From Chamaea fasciata (taxonomy: Eukaryota; Chordata; Aves; Passeriformes; Sylviidae), in contig JARCOQ010000067.1 of NCBI GenBank assembly GCA_029207755.1, positions 62,001 through 126,000 on the forward strand: a DNA stretch of 64,000 nucleotides. Reading direction: 5' to 3'. Below are positions 1-10,700 of this stretch, piece by piece (the first letter of the stretch is position 1; each line of letters starts with the position of its first letter). The position numbers and the translations under genes were made by a program. The notes under the pieces were generated by a model, which ran no database searches, was not told where the DNA came from, and saw only the letters and a list, made by a program, of their open reading frames with translations.

Positions 1-1079
1 ATTGAGGGAAATTCGGGGCTCCGAGGCGCGTTTTGGGGTTTGATGGTTTGAAAAGAGCGGCTGGGTCGTGAGTTTCAACATTTCCGAGCCTTTTCTTCCT
101 TCGCCTCTCGAAAGTTTCATTTCCCTTCTTCTCTCCCAACTCTCTCCTCTCCCATCGCGCTAAAAAACCAGGAGAAAAAAAAAAACCCAAATTTATATTT
201 CTCCTAATTCTTGTGCCCCGAGCTGGATTTGGCTTTTTGTCACTTTTTAAAGGAGTTCTGGCCGAGCTGAAGATTTTATTTATCCCTTTATTTTTTTGGG
301 TTTTGATTTTTTTGGGTTTTTTTTTTGTTTTTTGCTCCCAGCCGTTCCCGGCTGGAATAAAAGACGAGTTGCAAAACTCGGGGGCGATGCCTGAGCTGGG
401 GTTTCGGGCAAAATATCCCGAATTTCGAGCAGGAAACCCCGGTTGGTGCCACCGGAGTTGGGTAAAAGTCACCCGGGGAAATCAGGGAGACTCTCGGAGT
501 TCTCCTCTCTGGATAAATCCCGGGTTGTTTTTTTAATTTTTTCAGAGGGAAAAAACCTCCCGGGGGAGATGTTTGGCAAGGAGGTGCGAAATATGTCCTT
601 AATTAAAGATATTTTCTGCCGTCGCTGCTGGGGATTCTCTGAGCCTGCCGGCACCTCCTCAAAGGCCGGGTTATCCCGGGAAATTTTTTAGGATCACTTG
701 GGGGATCTCCACCTGGAAAAGCGCCCCGGAGAAACGCGGGATGTTCAACCCGAGCCGGGCGGAGCTCGCGATTAATCCTGATGAATTTTTGCCTTCCCCC
801 GAGGAGTTTTTGTTGCTAATGAGGGATAAAAGATCCAAGCCCAGAGAATTCAGAATATTAAAGGGGAAGATCCAGGTCTGGATATCCGGGAGCGCAGCGG
901 GAAAAATAATTAATTATCTCCACAATCAGCTCAGCAAGGTGATGGTGCAGGGATTCCAGTTTTGCCTGGATACAGCGTGAAAATCCTGGATTTATTTGGG
1001 GCTCCTCCTTCCCAGGTTTTCCTCTGCACTGAGCCACCCACGGGGGTGGAATTTCCTCGGTTGGAGAGCTGTTAAAACT

Positions 1080-1170
1080 AGAATATAAATAAAAATAAAA
1101 AATATAATATTAATATGAATATAATGTTAATATGAATACAATATTAATATGAATATAATATTAAATGAAA
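1080..1170. repeat. AT-rich imperfect tandem repeat
   Basis: About five imperfect copies of a unit close to AATATTAATATGAATAT. Low complexity, no coding signal. Confidence 0.7.
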
Positions 1171-2274
1171 TAAAAGGGTGAATTTATGGAATCTCCGAGT
1201 GCTCAGGTAGGAATCACACCTTGGAGCCAGTTCCGGGTGCTCCAGGAGGGAATTTCCACGATCCCGGTCCCCAAGGGCAGCAGGATGTTGGGAAACATCC
1301 CCAAAAGCGGCTTTGGAAGGGGAAATTCAATCCCGAGGCTCAGAATTCCTCTCCAGTCAGAGCCAGCGGGAGCTTTGGGGGGGCAGGAATGAGAATTTTA
1401 GGGGGGCAAGTTCCGGGGATTGGAAAAGCTCCGGGGGTTGCAGAGCTTGGATGTTCCTGCCCCCAGCAGGTGAGTCAATGGAAAATCCAAAGGTTTTGCT
1501 GGAAGTTTTTCACTCCTTTCACAGCCCGAGACCCCAGAACGCTTTCCCAGTGACGAGCTCTGGGTCTTTGATCCATGTTTTGACTCCCAAATTCGTGGTT
1601 TTTTCCAGTCCCTGTGCCCCACTCTGCTTTCCTTTCTGCTCCCTAATTAATATCCATTTTTCCCCTTTTATTTCTTCTCCTCCTGAACATTCCCAGAGCG
1701 TTCCTGGGGGCAGTTCCCAACCCGAGCTCCCAGTTTCGGGCTCTGGGATCATCCCCAGGGTGATTTTCAGATCCTTTTTTTAAAATTTATTTTGACATTT
1801 TCTGTCCCACTTTTCCCATCTGCAAAAAAAAAAAACCCCAAAAAACCAAAAAAATCAAAACCGCCCCGGGAGGAGGAAAAGTTCCACCCCAAATCCACGT
1901 TTTCAAATCCAGCTCCAACCCAAAGGTTGTTATTCCAAGGGGGGATTTCCCAGGAATAACAGGAGGCGGTTCTGGAGCCCGGCTGTCCCGCTGGGGGATT
2001 AGGGAGCATTAATTAAAACAGCATTAATTAAAACCCAAAAGGGCGAGGAACCATCCCCTCCTCCTCCTCAGAGGGTTTCGGACCCGCCTGGAAATTTGGG
2101 ATGTGCAACCCCGAGCCCGGCTGAGCTCTGCTCCTTCAGCACACGCACAGAGAAACCTTCCCTGGGCTCACTTTTCCCCCTTCAGGTGGATTTTTGGTGT
2201 TGAAGATGATTTAAATGAAGATGTGAAATTTTTTTTTATTGATTTCATTTTAATCGAGGTGTCGGAATTTGAGA

Positions 2275-2826
2275 TGTTAGGGTGGGTTTAGGGTGGTTTG
2301 GGGTGGTTTAAGGTGGGTTTAAGATGGTTTAAGGTGATTTAAGTTGGTTTTAAGTTGGTTTAAATTGGTTTTGGATGATTTTGGATGGTTTAGGGTGGGT
2401 TTTGGATGGTTTAGGGTGGGTTTTGGATGGTTTAAGGTGATTTAAGTTGGTTTTAAGTTGGTTTAAATTGGTTTTGGATGATTTAGGATGGTTTAGGGTG
2501 GGTTTTGGATGGTTTAAGGTGGGTTTTGGATGGTTTAAGGTGATTTAAGTTGGTTTTAAGTTGGTTTAGGATGGTTTAAGGTGATTTAAGATGGTTTTAA
2601 GTTGGTTTTAGGATGGTTTTAGATGGTTTAAGGTGATCTAAGATGATTTAAGATGGTTTGAGGTGATTTAAGTTGGTTTTAAGTTGGTTTTGGATGGTTT
2701 AGGATGGTTTAAGGTGATTTAAGATGATTTAAGGTGATTTAAGTTGGTTTTAAGTTGTTTTTAGGATGGTTTAGGATGATTTAAGGTGATTTAAGATGAT
2801 TTAAGATGGTTTAAGGTGATTTAAGG
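2275..2826. repeat. TG-rich minisatellite
   Basis: About 550 bases built from variants of GGTTTAAGGTGATTTAAG and GTTGGTTTTAAG in irregular order. Cytosine is almost absent from the + strand, so strand asymmetry is extreme. Confidence 0.85.
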
Positions 2827-3529
2827 TGTTGCTGCATGGAGATGAAAATTAAAAATGAAGCTCTAAACTGGGGATCTCTGCCGGAAATGGGGATTTTCTG
2901 CCTCTGATCCTTCCAGATCCTTTGTGGCTGAGGTTTTTCGGAAGGAGAAGGGATTGAATCCACGGGGATTTAACCCTTGGAAAGCCCCTGCCACAGGCAG
3001 AGACACTTGGGAGCGATGGGAGAAGGAATTCCAACATCCCATCCCGGGGAACGACGGGATTTCATTCCCTTTAACAACCCTGGAGACGTTCCCAGCGGAG
3101 AAGAGGCCGGAGAACTCCGGGAAATCCTGTTCCCAGCCCGGAGGGAATGCGGAGATTCCCGGGATTCCCGGTTCCAGGCGGCTGAGCAGCGCTTGGAACA
3201 CAATCGGGATGATTGTCGCCCGTCCCCGGGGGATGTGGAGCGTTGCCGGATCCTCCTCGGCCATTCCAGACTTTCCTTTTGTTGTCTGGGTGAGGATGCG
3301 AGCAGGGAAGCGCCTGGTCTGGGATTGTTTGGGGGGTTGGATGGGGTTAAAAAAGGGGAATTCTTGGCTGGGATTCGGCTCCAGGAGAGGAGCAGGTTCT
3401 GTCACACCTGGGGAAGGGAAAAATCAGGATTTTGGAGCTTTGGGAGGTGCGTGAAAAGGGAGGAGAGGGAATTTAAATGGGCAGAGAGGGGCAGGAAACG
3501 GGACAATGGATTTAAACTGGCGGGGGGCA

Positions 3530-3695
3530 GGGATGGGTGGGATATTGGGAAGGAATTCCTGGCTGGGATGGGATTCCCAGAGGAGCTGTGGCTGCCCCTG
3601 GATCCCTGGGAGTGCCCAAGGCCAGGCTGGATCCCCCCGGGACAGTGGGAATTGTCCCTGCCCATGGCTGGGGTGGCACTGGATGGGATTTAAAT
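3530..3695 (+). mobile_element. CR1-like LINE 3' fragment
   Basis: The block has the order typical of the avian CR1 3' region in sense: a 'ggaattcc..gagctgtggctgcc' segment, 'gatccctgggagtgcccaag', 'gccaggctgg', 'gacagtggga', then 'ccctgcccatggc' and 'tggatgggattt'. The same core recurs many times in this window in both orientations. Assignment is from memory of the family and was not searched. Confidence 0.65.
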
Positions 3696-4059
3696 CCCTC
3701 CTAACCCAACTCATCCCAGGATTCCAGAACAATTCCAGGTTTTTTTTCCCTTGCCATCCCATGCCTCTGTTCCCTGCAAGACCCAGGACTGGAGCCCTGG
3801 GAAGGGCCGAGTCAGCAGGATCCTGCCCGAAAACCCCAAATTCCACATTCCTGTGGGGATGGAGCTCAGCTTCCCGCCTGGAACAGGACACGGAGAGCCT
3901 GGAGCAGCTCCTGCCCTCTCCTCTGGCTCCGCCCGATGGGTTTTCAGTGCTCTGCCTTGGATCCCTTTGCATGGAGAGACCAAAAGATCGGATCCTGACG
4001 TCAGGAATCAGCCTGGAGGTCGTTGGAGGCTGTGAGGGGAGGGATGAGCCCGAAAGGAA

Positions 4060-4735
4060 AGGGGAAAACTCCAGGCCAAACCAAAAACCCCAGGCCAAAC
4101 CAAAAACCCCAGGCCAAACCAAACTCCAGCCTGGATTTCTCCTCAGGGAGCTCGGCACGTGCAGCTCCCAAACCAAACCCAAAACTCCGGCCCAAACCAA
4201 AAACTCCAAACCAAACCCGGCCCAAACCAAACCCAAAACTCCAGCCCAAACTAAAAACTCCAAACCAAACCCAAAACTCCAGCCCAAACCAAAAACTCCA
4301 AACCAAACCAAAAACTCCAACCCAAACCAAACCCAAAACTCCAGCCCAAACCAAGAACTCCAAACCAAACCCAGCCCGGATTTCTCCTCGGGGAGCTCGG
4401 CACGTGCAGTTCCCAACCAAAAGCTCCAGTCCAAACCAAACCCAAACCCAAAACTCCAGCCCAAACCAAAATCCCCAGCCCAAACCAAACCCAAACCAAG
4501 AACTCCAAACCAAACCCAGCCCAGAGTTCTCCTCGGGGAGCTCAGCATGTGCAGCTCCCAAACCAAAAATTCCAGCCCAAACCAAAAATTCCAGCCCAAA
4601 CCAAAATCCCCAGCCCAAACTAAACCCAAACCAAAACTCCAGCCCAAACCCAAAACTCCAGCTCAAACCCAAACCAACTCCAGCCCAAACCAAACCCAGC
4701 CCGGATTTCTCCTCGGAGCTCGGCGCGTGCAGCTC
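4060..4735. repeat. Compound CCAAAC-rich minisatellite
   Basis: Runs of about 20 bases close to AAAACTCCAGCCCAAACCAA are interrupted four times by a longer block (near 4130, 4377, 4525 and 4703) that reads 'ggatttctcctc' followed by 'gagctcggcacgtgcag'. Two of these blocks keep a perfect CACGTG (4156-4161 and 4401-4406). Long open frames on both strands here are products of the repeat. Confidence 0.85.
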
Positions 4736-5139
4736 CCTCAGCCTGGAGGCACCAAACGTGTCCCTGCCGGAGGCGCAGCCGCGGTTTTCCTGGAATATTT
4801 TCCATGCTCGGCTGTGTTCTCGTGGTTTTCTGGTGTCCCCGTTAACGTGTGGGCGCAGCCGGCTCTGCCTGGTGCCTTTTCAATGTTGGGTTTTTTGAGG
4901 TTCAGGCTGTGGCTGGACCAGCCCTGCGGCAGCTGGAGGGCAGGGAGAGTTTTCCTGGATATCAGAGCCCTAAAAAATGTCTTGGAGCTGAGGAGGGAGA
5001 TGTCGGGGAAGGATAAATCCAGGATTTCTGTGGCTGTTGTGCTGTGGGGTGAAGGGACTGCCGGGCAATTTTCTCTGTTATCAGTTCTCTAAACCAGTCC
5101 TGGCCTCGAATCCCAGAGGGAAAGGACCTGGATCAGAGC

Positions 5140-5245
5140 CATGGAATGGTTTGGGTGGGAAATCCTTCAATCCCAACTCCTTCCACCATCCCAGGGCGCT
5201 CCAAGCCCCGTCCAGCCTGGCCTTGGACACTCCCGGGGATGGGAA
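5140..5245 (-). mobile_element. CR1-like LINE 3' fragment (antisense)
   Basis: Reads 'atggtttgggtggga', then 'ccccgtccagcctggccttg' and 'gacactcccggggatggg', the reverse complement of the CR1 3' end. Confidence 0.55.
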
Positions 5246-6099
5246 AACCACACCCGGAGCTCTCCCGTGCCAGAATTCCCAGTTTTCCCTCCTGACTTGG
5301 GATAGACACAGAGCTGAGAGCCCATTTCGGTGCTGAACCCTCGGGGGCTTTCCCTGGATTCTGCTGTGTGGGAAATGGATTTGTAGAGAATCCTCAAATC
5401 CTCAACTCTTCGAATTCTCAAATCGTCAAATCCTCAGATTCTCAAATCCGACCCTCCTGTGTTCCTGAATTTCCCCCGGTGGACCCGGCCTGACTTTTTT
5501 TTTTTTTTACTTTTTTTGTGGGAATCCCGAATCAGAGCTGAGGACAAATCCCTCCGGATTCCGCTTTTCCCGACTCAACCTGAGGACGTTTTCTGGAGCC
5601 TCTCATTGAACAGGGGCTGTGGGAGTGGGAGGGTTTATCTGGGGGGATGCAGAGCCTGGGGGAGATCTGTCTCCTGGTGTTTGGGATCGGAGGGAGCACA
5701 GGGAGCTGCTGCTGCTGGCCTGGCCTTGTGCAGAATTCCCCCAGGATTTCTTCTGCAGGATTTTTTTTCAGGATATTTTTTTTCAGGATATTTTTGCAGG
5801 ATTTTTTTTGCCCATGGAATGGGATTTCTGAGCGGTTTCCCAGTGCTTTCCCCTCCTGACCCCAGAGCAAAGGTGGGACACGGTGCTGCTCCACCTGGGA
5901 GCCCTTTTTCCCGGGGATGGGTTGGGAATGTGTTCCTACAATCTCAGAATTCCTTTTTCCCAGCCGGAATTCCCTCTGTGGTGCAGGGACCTTTATCCCC
6001 AGGATTTCCCCAGCTCTGGGAATTTCCTCTTTTCCCTGTGCCAGACCATGATCCTCGTGGATCCCTTCCAGCTCAGGACGCTCAGTGATTCCCAAATCC

Positions 6100-6530
6100 C
6101 TGAATTTCTGGGGAACAAAAGCAAATATTCCGTTCATACACTCATTAAACATCAAAGAAATCTCTATTTATTTAAGATATGAAATCTATTGATTCGCTTA
6201 TCCGTAATTCTATTGCACTGATTGGCAGCATTCTGTGTTCATTAAACATTAAACAATACCTACCTATTTAAAACACGAAATGAAGATGCTAAATAACTTA
6301 TATCATTATTATTGAAATCTGAAATTTCTTTTCTATAGAATATATTTTATCACAGATATTTCATTTTATTTATCAATTTCATTTTTATATTTCATCGATG
6401 CATTTTATTCCTATATTAATTTTATTTCTATATTAATTTTATATCTATATTAATTTTACATCTATATTAATTTTATATCTATATTTTACTAATACATTTT
6501 ATTTCAACATTCATTTTATTTGATTTTCCA
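6100..6530. repeat. AT-rich low-complexity block
   Basis: About 430 bases of AT-rich sequence ending in repeats of TTAATTTTATATCTATA (6405-6490). No gene or structured RNA was seen. Confidence 0.65.
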
Positions 6531-7390
6531 TACGCATCCTGGGCTCCGGGGGCAGCTCAGCCCAGCAAGGCTTTGCCGAGAGCGCAACTTCCACCTCCTG
6601 GATCTGCTCTAATCCCAATTAGCGTCTCCCAGGCTCATCTTGATCCCAATTAAAGCGACCTGGAACTCTGCCCTGCCCTTCCCCAGCTGCTCCCGAGGTC
6701 TCCCGGCTCCGGGATTCTTGGAAAGGCTCCGACATCTGGCAGCTTTTGGGTCATTAACACCTCCAGGAACCGGCCCCCGGCCCTCCTCCCCCGTGTGATC
6801 TCCCCAAATTGTGACTTTTGGCTCCAGCCCCGGGTGGAACGGCTGCCGGGGTGGGATTGGAGCAGGGAAAGGGCTGGAAATCGGGAATTCCATCCCCAGG
6901 GACCCCCCCCAAAGCTGGGCTGACACGTGTTGGTCTTGGCACAGGGTTTGTTGAGCCTTTTCTCCTCTCAAATGTTCGGGTTTAGTTGACTCCGAGCTTT
7001 CTGGAGGCTCAGAAATCAAACCAAAGCGACCCGGGGGGAATTTGTTCGTATTCTGCGAATTTGTTCATATGCCGGCAGGATTTTGGATGGAGTTTTCCTG
7101 CCGGGTTTGTGGAGAAACAGGAAAATCACTTCCTACAGCTCCCAACCTGGAGAATTTCACCTGGGGAAAACCCGGTTTTTTGGGCTGAAATTACGTGGCA
7201 AATTGACCTCAAGTTACAAGCAGGGGGAAGTTTCACTCCGCTTCTCCACCCCACAGGAAAGAATTGCCCCGACTTTGCTTTTCACAGCCGCTGGTGGAGG
7301 TAACCTCGATTTCCAAGAGCCGCGAATTTTCCCTGATTAAAAACTAATTAAAAAATCTGATTTTTTTTTTTTTTTTTTTTTGTCTCCCAG

Positions 7391-7782
7391 GGACAGCCCT
7401 TCCTGGACCCGGCTGTGAGAACCGAAAATGGGAAACTCCCAAGTTTTCCCCTCCAAACCCTCCCTGCTGCTGCTGCTGCTGCTGGCCGGGCTGAGCTGCG
7501 CCCAGTACGAGCACTGGTCGTACCTGCCCGGATACCCCGAGCCCGCCCCACAGGTGTTCCAGCCGCCCCAGAGAGCCCCGAACGTCCCCAAAATCCAGCT
7601 GAGGCTGGCGGGCCAGAAGAGGAAGCACAACGAGGGCAGGGTGGAGGTGTTCTACGGAGGAGAGTGGGGCACCGTCTGCGACGACGACTTCTCCATCCAC
7701 GCCGCGCACGTGGTGTGCCGGGAGCTGGGCTACACCGAGGCCGTGTCCTGGCTGCCCAGCTCCAAGTACGGAAAAGGAGAAG
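7391..7782 (+). CDS. LOXL2: LOXL2 coding exon 1 (5' UTR 7391-7427, start, signal peptide, SRCR1 first part)
   Basis: A T-rich tract followed by GTCTCCCAG makes a clear acceptor at 7390, so a non-coding exon lies upstream. The ATG is at 7428. The first residues form a short N region and a seven-leucine core, then LSCA with cleavage before Q26 as in the human protein. SRCR1 begins near [13 protein letters not shown] and continues with [17 protein letters not shown]. The exon ends GAA-G before GTGAGG (phase 1). Its last 67 bases recur in the following intron. Confidence 0.95.
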
Positions 7783-10700
7783 GTGAGGGGGTCCTGGAGA
7801 AGTGTGGGGAATCTTTCCAGATCCAAATAATCCCGGATTTCAGTTTAATTGATGAGTTTGGGGTGTTTCTCTCTCGTGCCGGGAGCTGGGCTACACCGAG
7901 GCCGTGTCCTGGCTGCCCAGCTCCGAGTACGGAAAAGGAGAAGGTGAGGACGCCCTGGAATAGGGAGAGGGTTTTTCCAGATCCAAACAATCCCTTTTAA
8001 TTAATTAATTCAGTTTAATTGATGAGTTTGGGGTGTTTCTCTCGCGTGCCGGGAGCTGGGCTACACCGAGGCCGTGTCCTGGCTGCCCAGCTCTGAGTAT
8101 GGAAAAGGAGAAGGTGAGGACGCCCTGGAATAGGGAGAGGGTTTTTCCAGATCCAAACAATCCCTTTTAATTAATTAATTGAGTTTAATTGATGAGTTTG
8201 GGGTGTTCCTCTCTTGTGCCGGGAGCAGGGACACACCGAGGCTGTGTCCTGAGATCACCGAGTTTGGGAAGGAAAACCCTGAAATAATCCGGGAATAACA
8301 ACAGATCTTGTCATAAGCGACACCCCAAGGGATTTGTTGGGATTTTTTTGTCCTACCGAGGATTTTTCCTGCTCTCCCTGGAGCCTGGTGGATCCCACAG
8401 GGATAAAATTCCACTCTGGAGGCCTGAACGTGCTGTTCCGGGTGGCTTTTTAGCGAATTTCGAGTGCTCACACCTATAAATGTCCCATAAAAGAGCGAGT
8501 GGGGCCCAAGGGAAATTGAAAAGCTGGAATGTGCTCCCAAACTTGTGGATTTTGGCTCCGGAGGCGGAGCAGGAGATTTCCAAATGTGCCATTGGAAAAC
8601 AAACCGGGCTGGCCACGGGGTTGAACGGGAGGGAGAATTCCCAGGGAAATCCCAAATCCCGGGGCTGGGCGGGCTCTCCCCACTCTGCTTCTGAGGGGTC
8701 GGACTTTGAATATATTAATTTAAAATCCATTAAAAAGATATTTAATATCTATTAATATTATAATATAATTATGCATCATATTATATTATATATTATGCTT
8801 TATTAACATTATAATATTATCTATAATTTGATATTTAAATTAATATCTTTTATTTATTTATATATATTTATTTGAATATATATTATATATAAGCTATGTA
8901 TTTAAATTCAATAGGAGCAGCACAGGGGGGCGGATTTTCATTCCCAAATGGATAAAGGATGGGAAAAGCCACTGGACCAGAGCTTCTCCCAACCCATTCA
9001 CTGTGATTTTCACACCAAGAGCGAGACCAAGGAGCATCCCTGCTCTCGAGGGAAATCCAGATCCAGGGAATCCAGCCCATATTCCTCCTCTTGGAATCTC
9101 AGCCGTGGTTTTTCCCATTCCAGGGAAGATTTGGCTGGACAACGTGCACTGCTAGAGGTGCTGCTTTGTTCACCTTGATTTTCACACCTTGAATTTTCAT
9201 CCCTTATTCCAGCAGGATAAGGGAGGTGGATTTTTATCGCTGCAGCACAGGGAGGTGGATTTTTATTCCCAAATGGATAAAGGATGGGAAAAGCCATCGG
9301 ACCAGAGCTTTTCCCAGTCCGTCAATCCTTGCGGTGCCGCTTCGATCACTAAATTATTCGCTTTATTCTCGATTTTCACACCGAGAGCGAGACCCAGACA
9401 CTTCCCTGGAATCCAGATCCAGGGAATCCAGCCTCTTGGGATCTCAGCCGTGTTTTTCCCTCCTTTTCCAGGGAAGATCTGGCTGGACAACGTGCACTGC
9501 ACGGGCAAGGAGAGCAGCCTGGCCGCCTGCGGCTCCAACGGCTGGGGCGTCAGCGACTGCAAACACACCGAGGACGTGGGCGTCGTGTGCAGCGAGAAGA
9601 GGATCCCGGGGTTCAAGTTTGACAACTCCCTCATTAACCAGATCGAGGTAATTGGGGTCAAAAGCGTCACCCGGAGTGTCCTGCGGGCTGGGAGGGATGG
9701 GAATTGTCGGTTTATCCCGTGTTTATCCTGAAGGTTTGTTCATATTATCAGTTTATCCCTTGTATTTATTCATAGTATCAGTTTATCCCCTTTTATCCCG
9801 TGTATTTATTAATACTATCAGTTTATCCCATTTCATTCCATGTATTTATTCCCATTATCAGTTTATCCCATTTCATTCCATGTATTTATTCTTATTATCA
9901 GTTTATCCCATTTTATCCCGTGTATTTATTCCCATTATCAGTTTATCCCATTTCATTCCATGTATTTATTCCCATTATCAGTTTATCCCATTTCATTCCA
10001 TGTATTTATTCTTATTATCAGTTTATCCCATTTTATCCCGTGTATTTATTCCAATTATCAGTTTATCCCATTTCATTCCATGTATTTATTCTTATTATCA
10101 GTTTATCCCATTTTATCCCGTGTATTTATTCACATGATCAAATTATCCCGGATTTATTCCGTCATCAATTTATCTCATCTTCAGAGGGAGGGGAAAAGGG
10201 AATTTTTTTTCCATCAGCTCCTCATCTTGGGGAGTTTGTGGGGCCTTCAGTTGGATTTTTCACTTGTCTCAATTCCCTGCCTGCCCTTGGCCAAAATTCA
10301 CGGAGAGATCCCATTGTAAGCGCTTTCCAGGGAAAATCCAGGATGTGCTGCACATCCCGGGGATGAATCCTGAGCTGGAACAGGAGGAGCAGGCAGCGCT
10401 CAGCATTCCAGGGAAAACCCAGGATGTGCTGCACATCGCAGGGATGAATCCTGAGCTGGAACAGGAGGAGCAGACAGTGCTCAGCATTCCAGGGAAAACC
10501 CAGGATGTGCTGCACATCCCGGGGATGAATCCTGAGCTGGAGCAGGAGGAGCAGGCAGCGCTCAGCATTCCAGGGAAAACCCAGGATGTGCTGCACATCG
10601 CAGGGATGAATCCTGAGCTGGAACAGGAGGAGCAGACAGTGCTCAGCATTCCAGAGAAAACCCAGGATGTGCTGCACATCCCGGGGATGAATCCTGAGCT

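Larger units (their letters stand above)
1..7390. other. LOXL2 5' flank or first intron; no gene recognised
   Basis: No reading frame here resembles a known protein. The stretch holds an AT-rich patch (about 1080-1170), a TG-rich minisatellite (2275-2826), CR1-like pieces (3530-3695 and 5140-5245), a compound CCAAAC-rich array (4060-4735) and a long AT-rich block (6100-6530). Human LOXL2 has a non-coding first exon, and the exon with the start codon here begins at a splice acceptor (7390). A 5' UTR exon must therefore lie in this stretch or beyond the window, but I could not identify it. Confidence 0.6.

Noticed and set aside
3506..5092. 528-codon open frame rich in PNQTK
   Set aside because: It is made of the CCAAAC compound minisatellite with CR1-like DNA at its start; no domain and no exon structure.
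7877..8113. Exon 1 copies as extra coding exons
   Set aside because: They lack an AG acceptor at their 5' edge, and the intron sequence between them is not SRCR-like.
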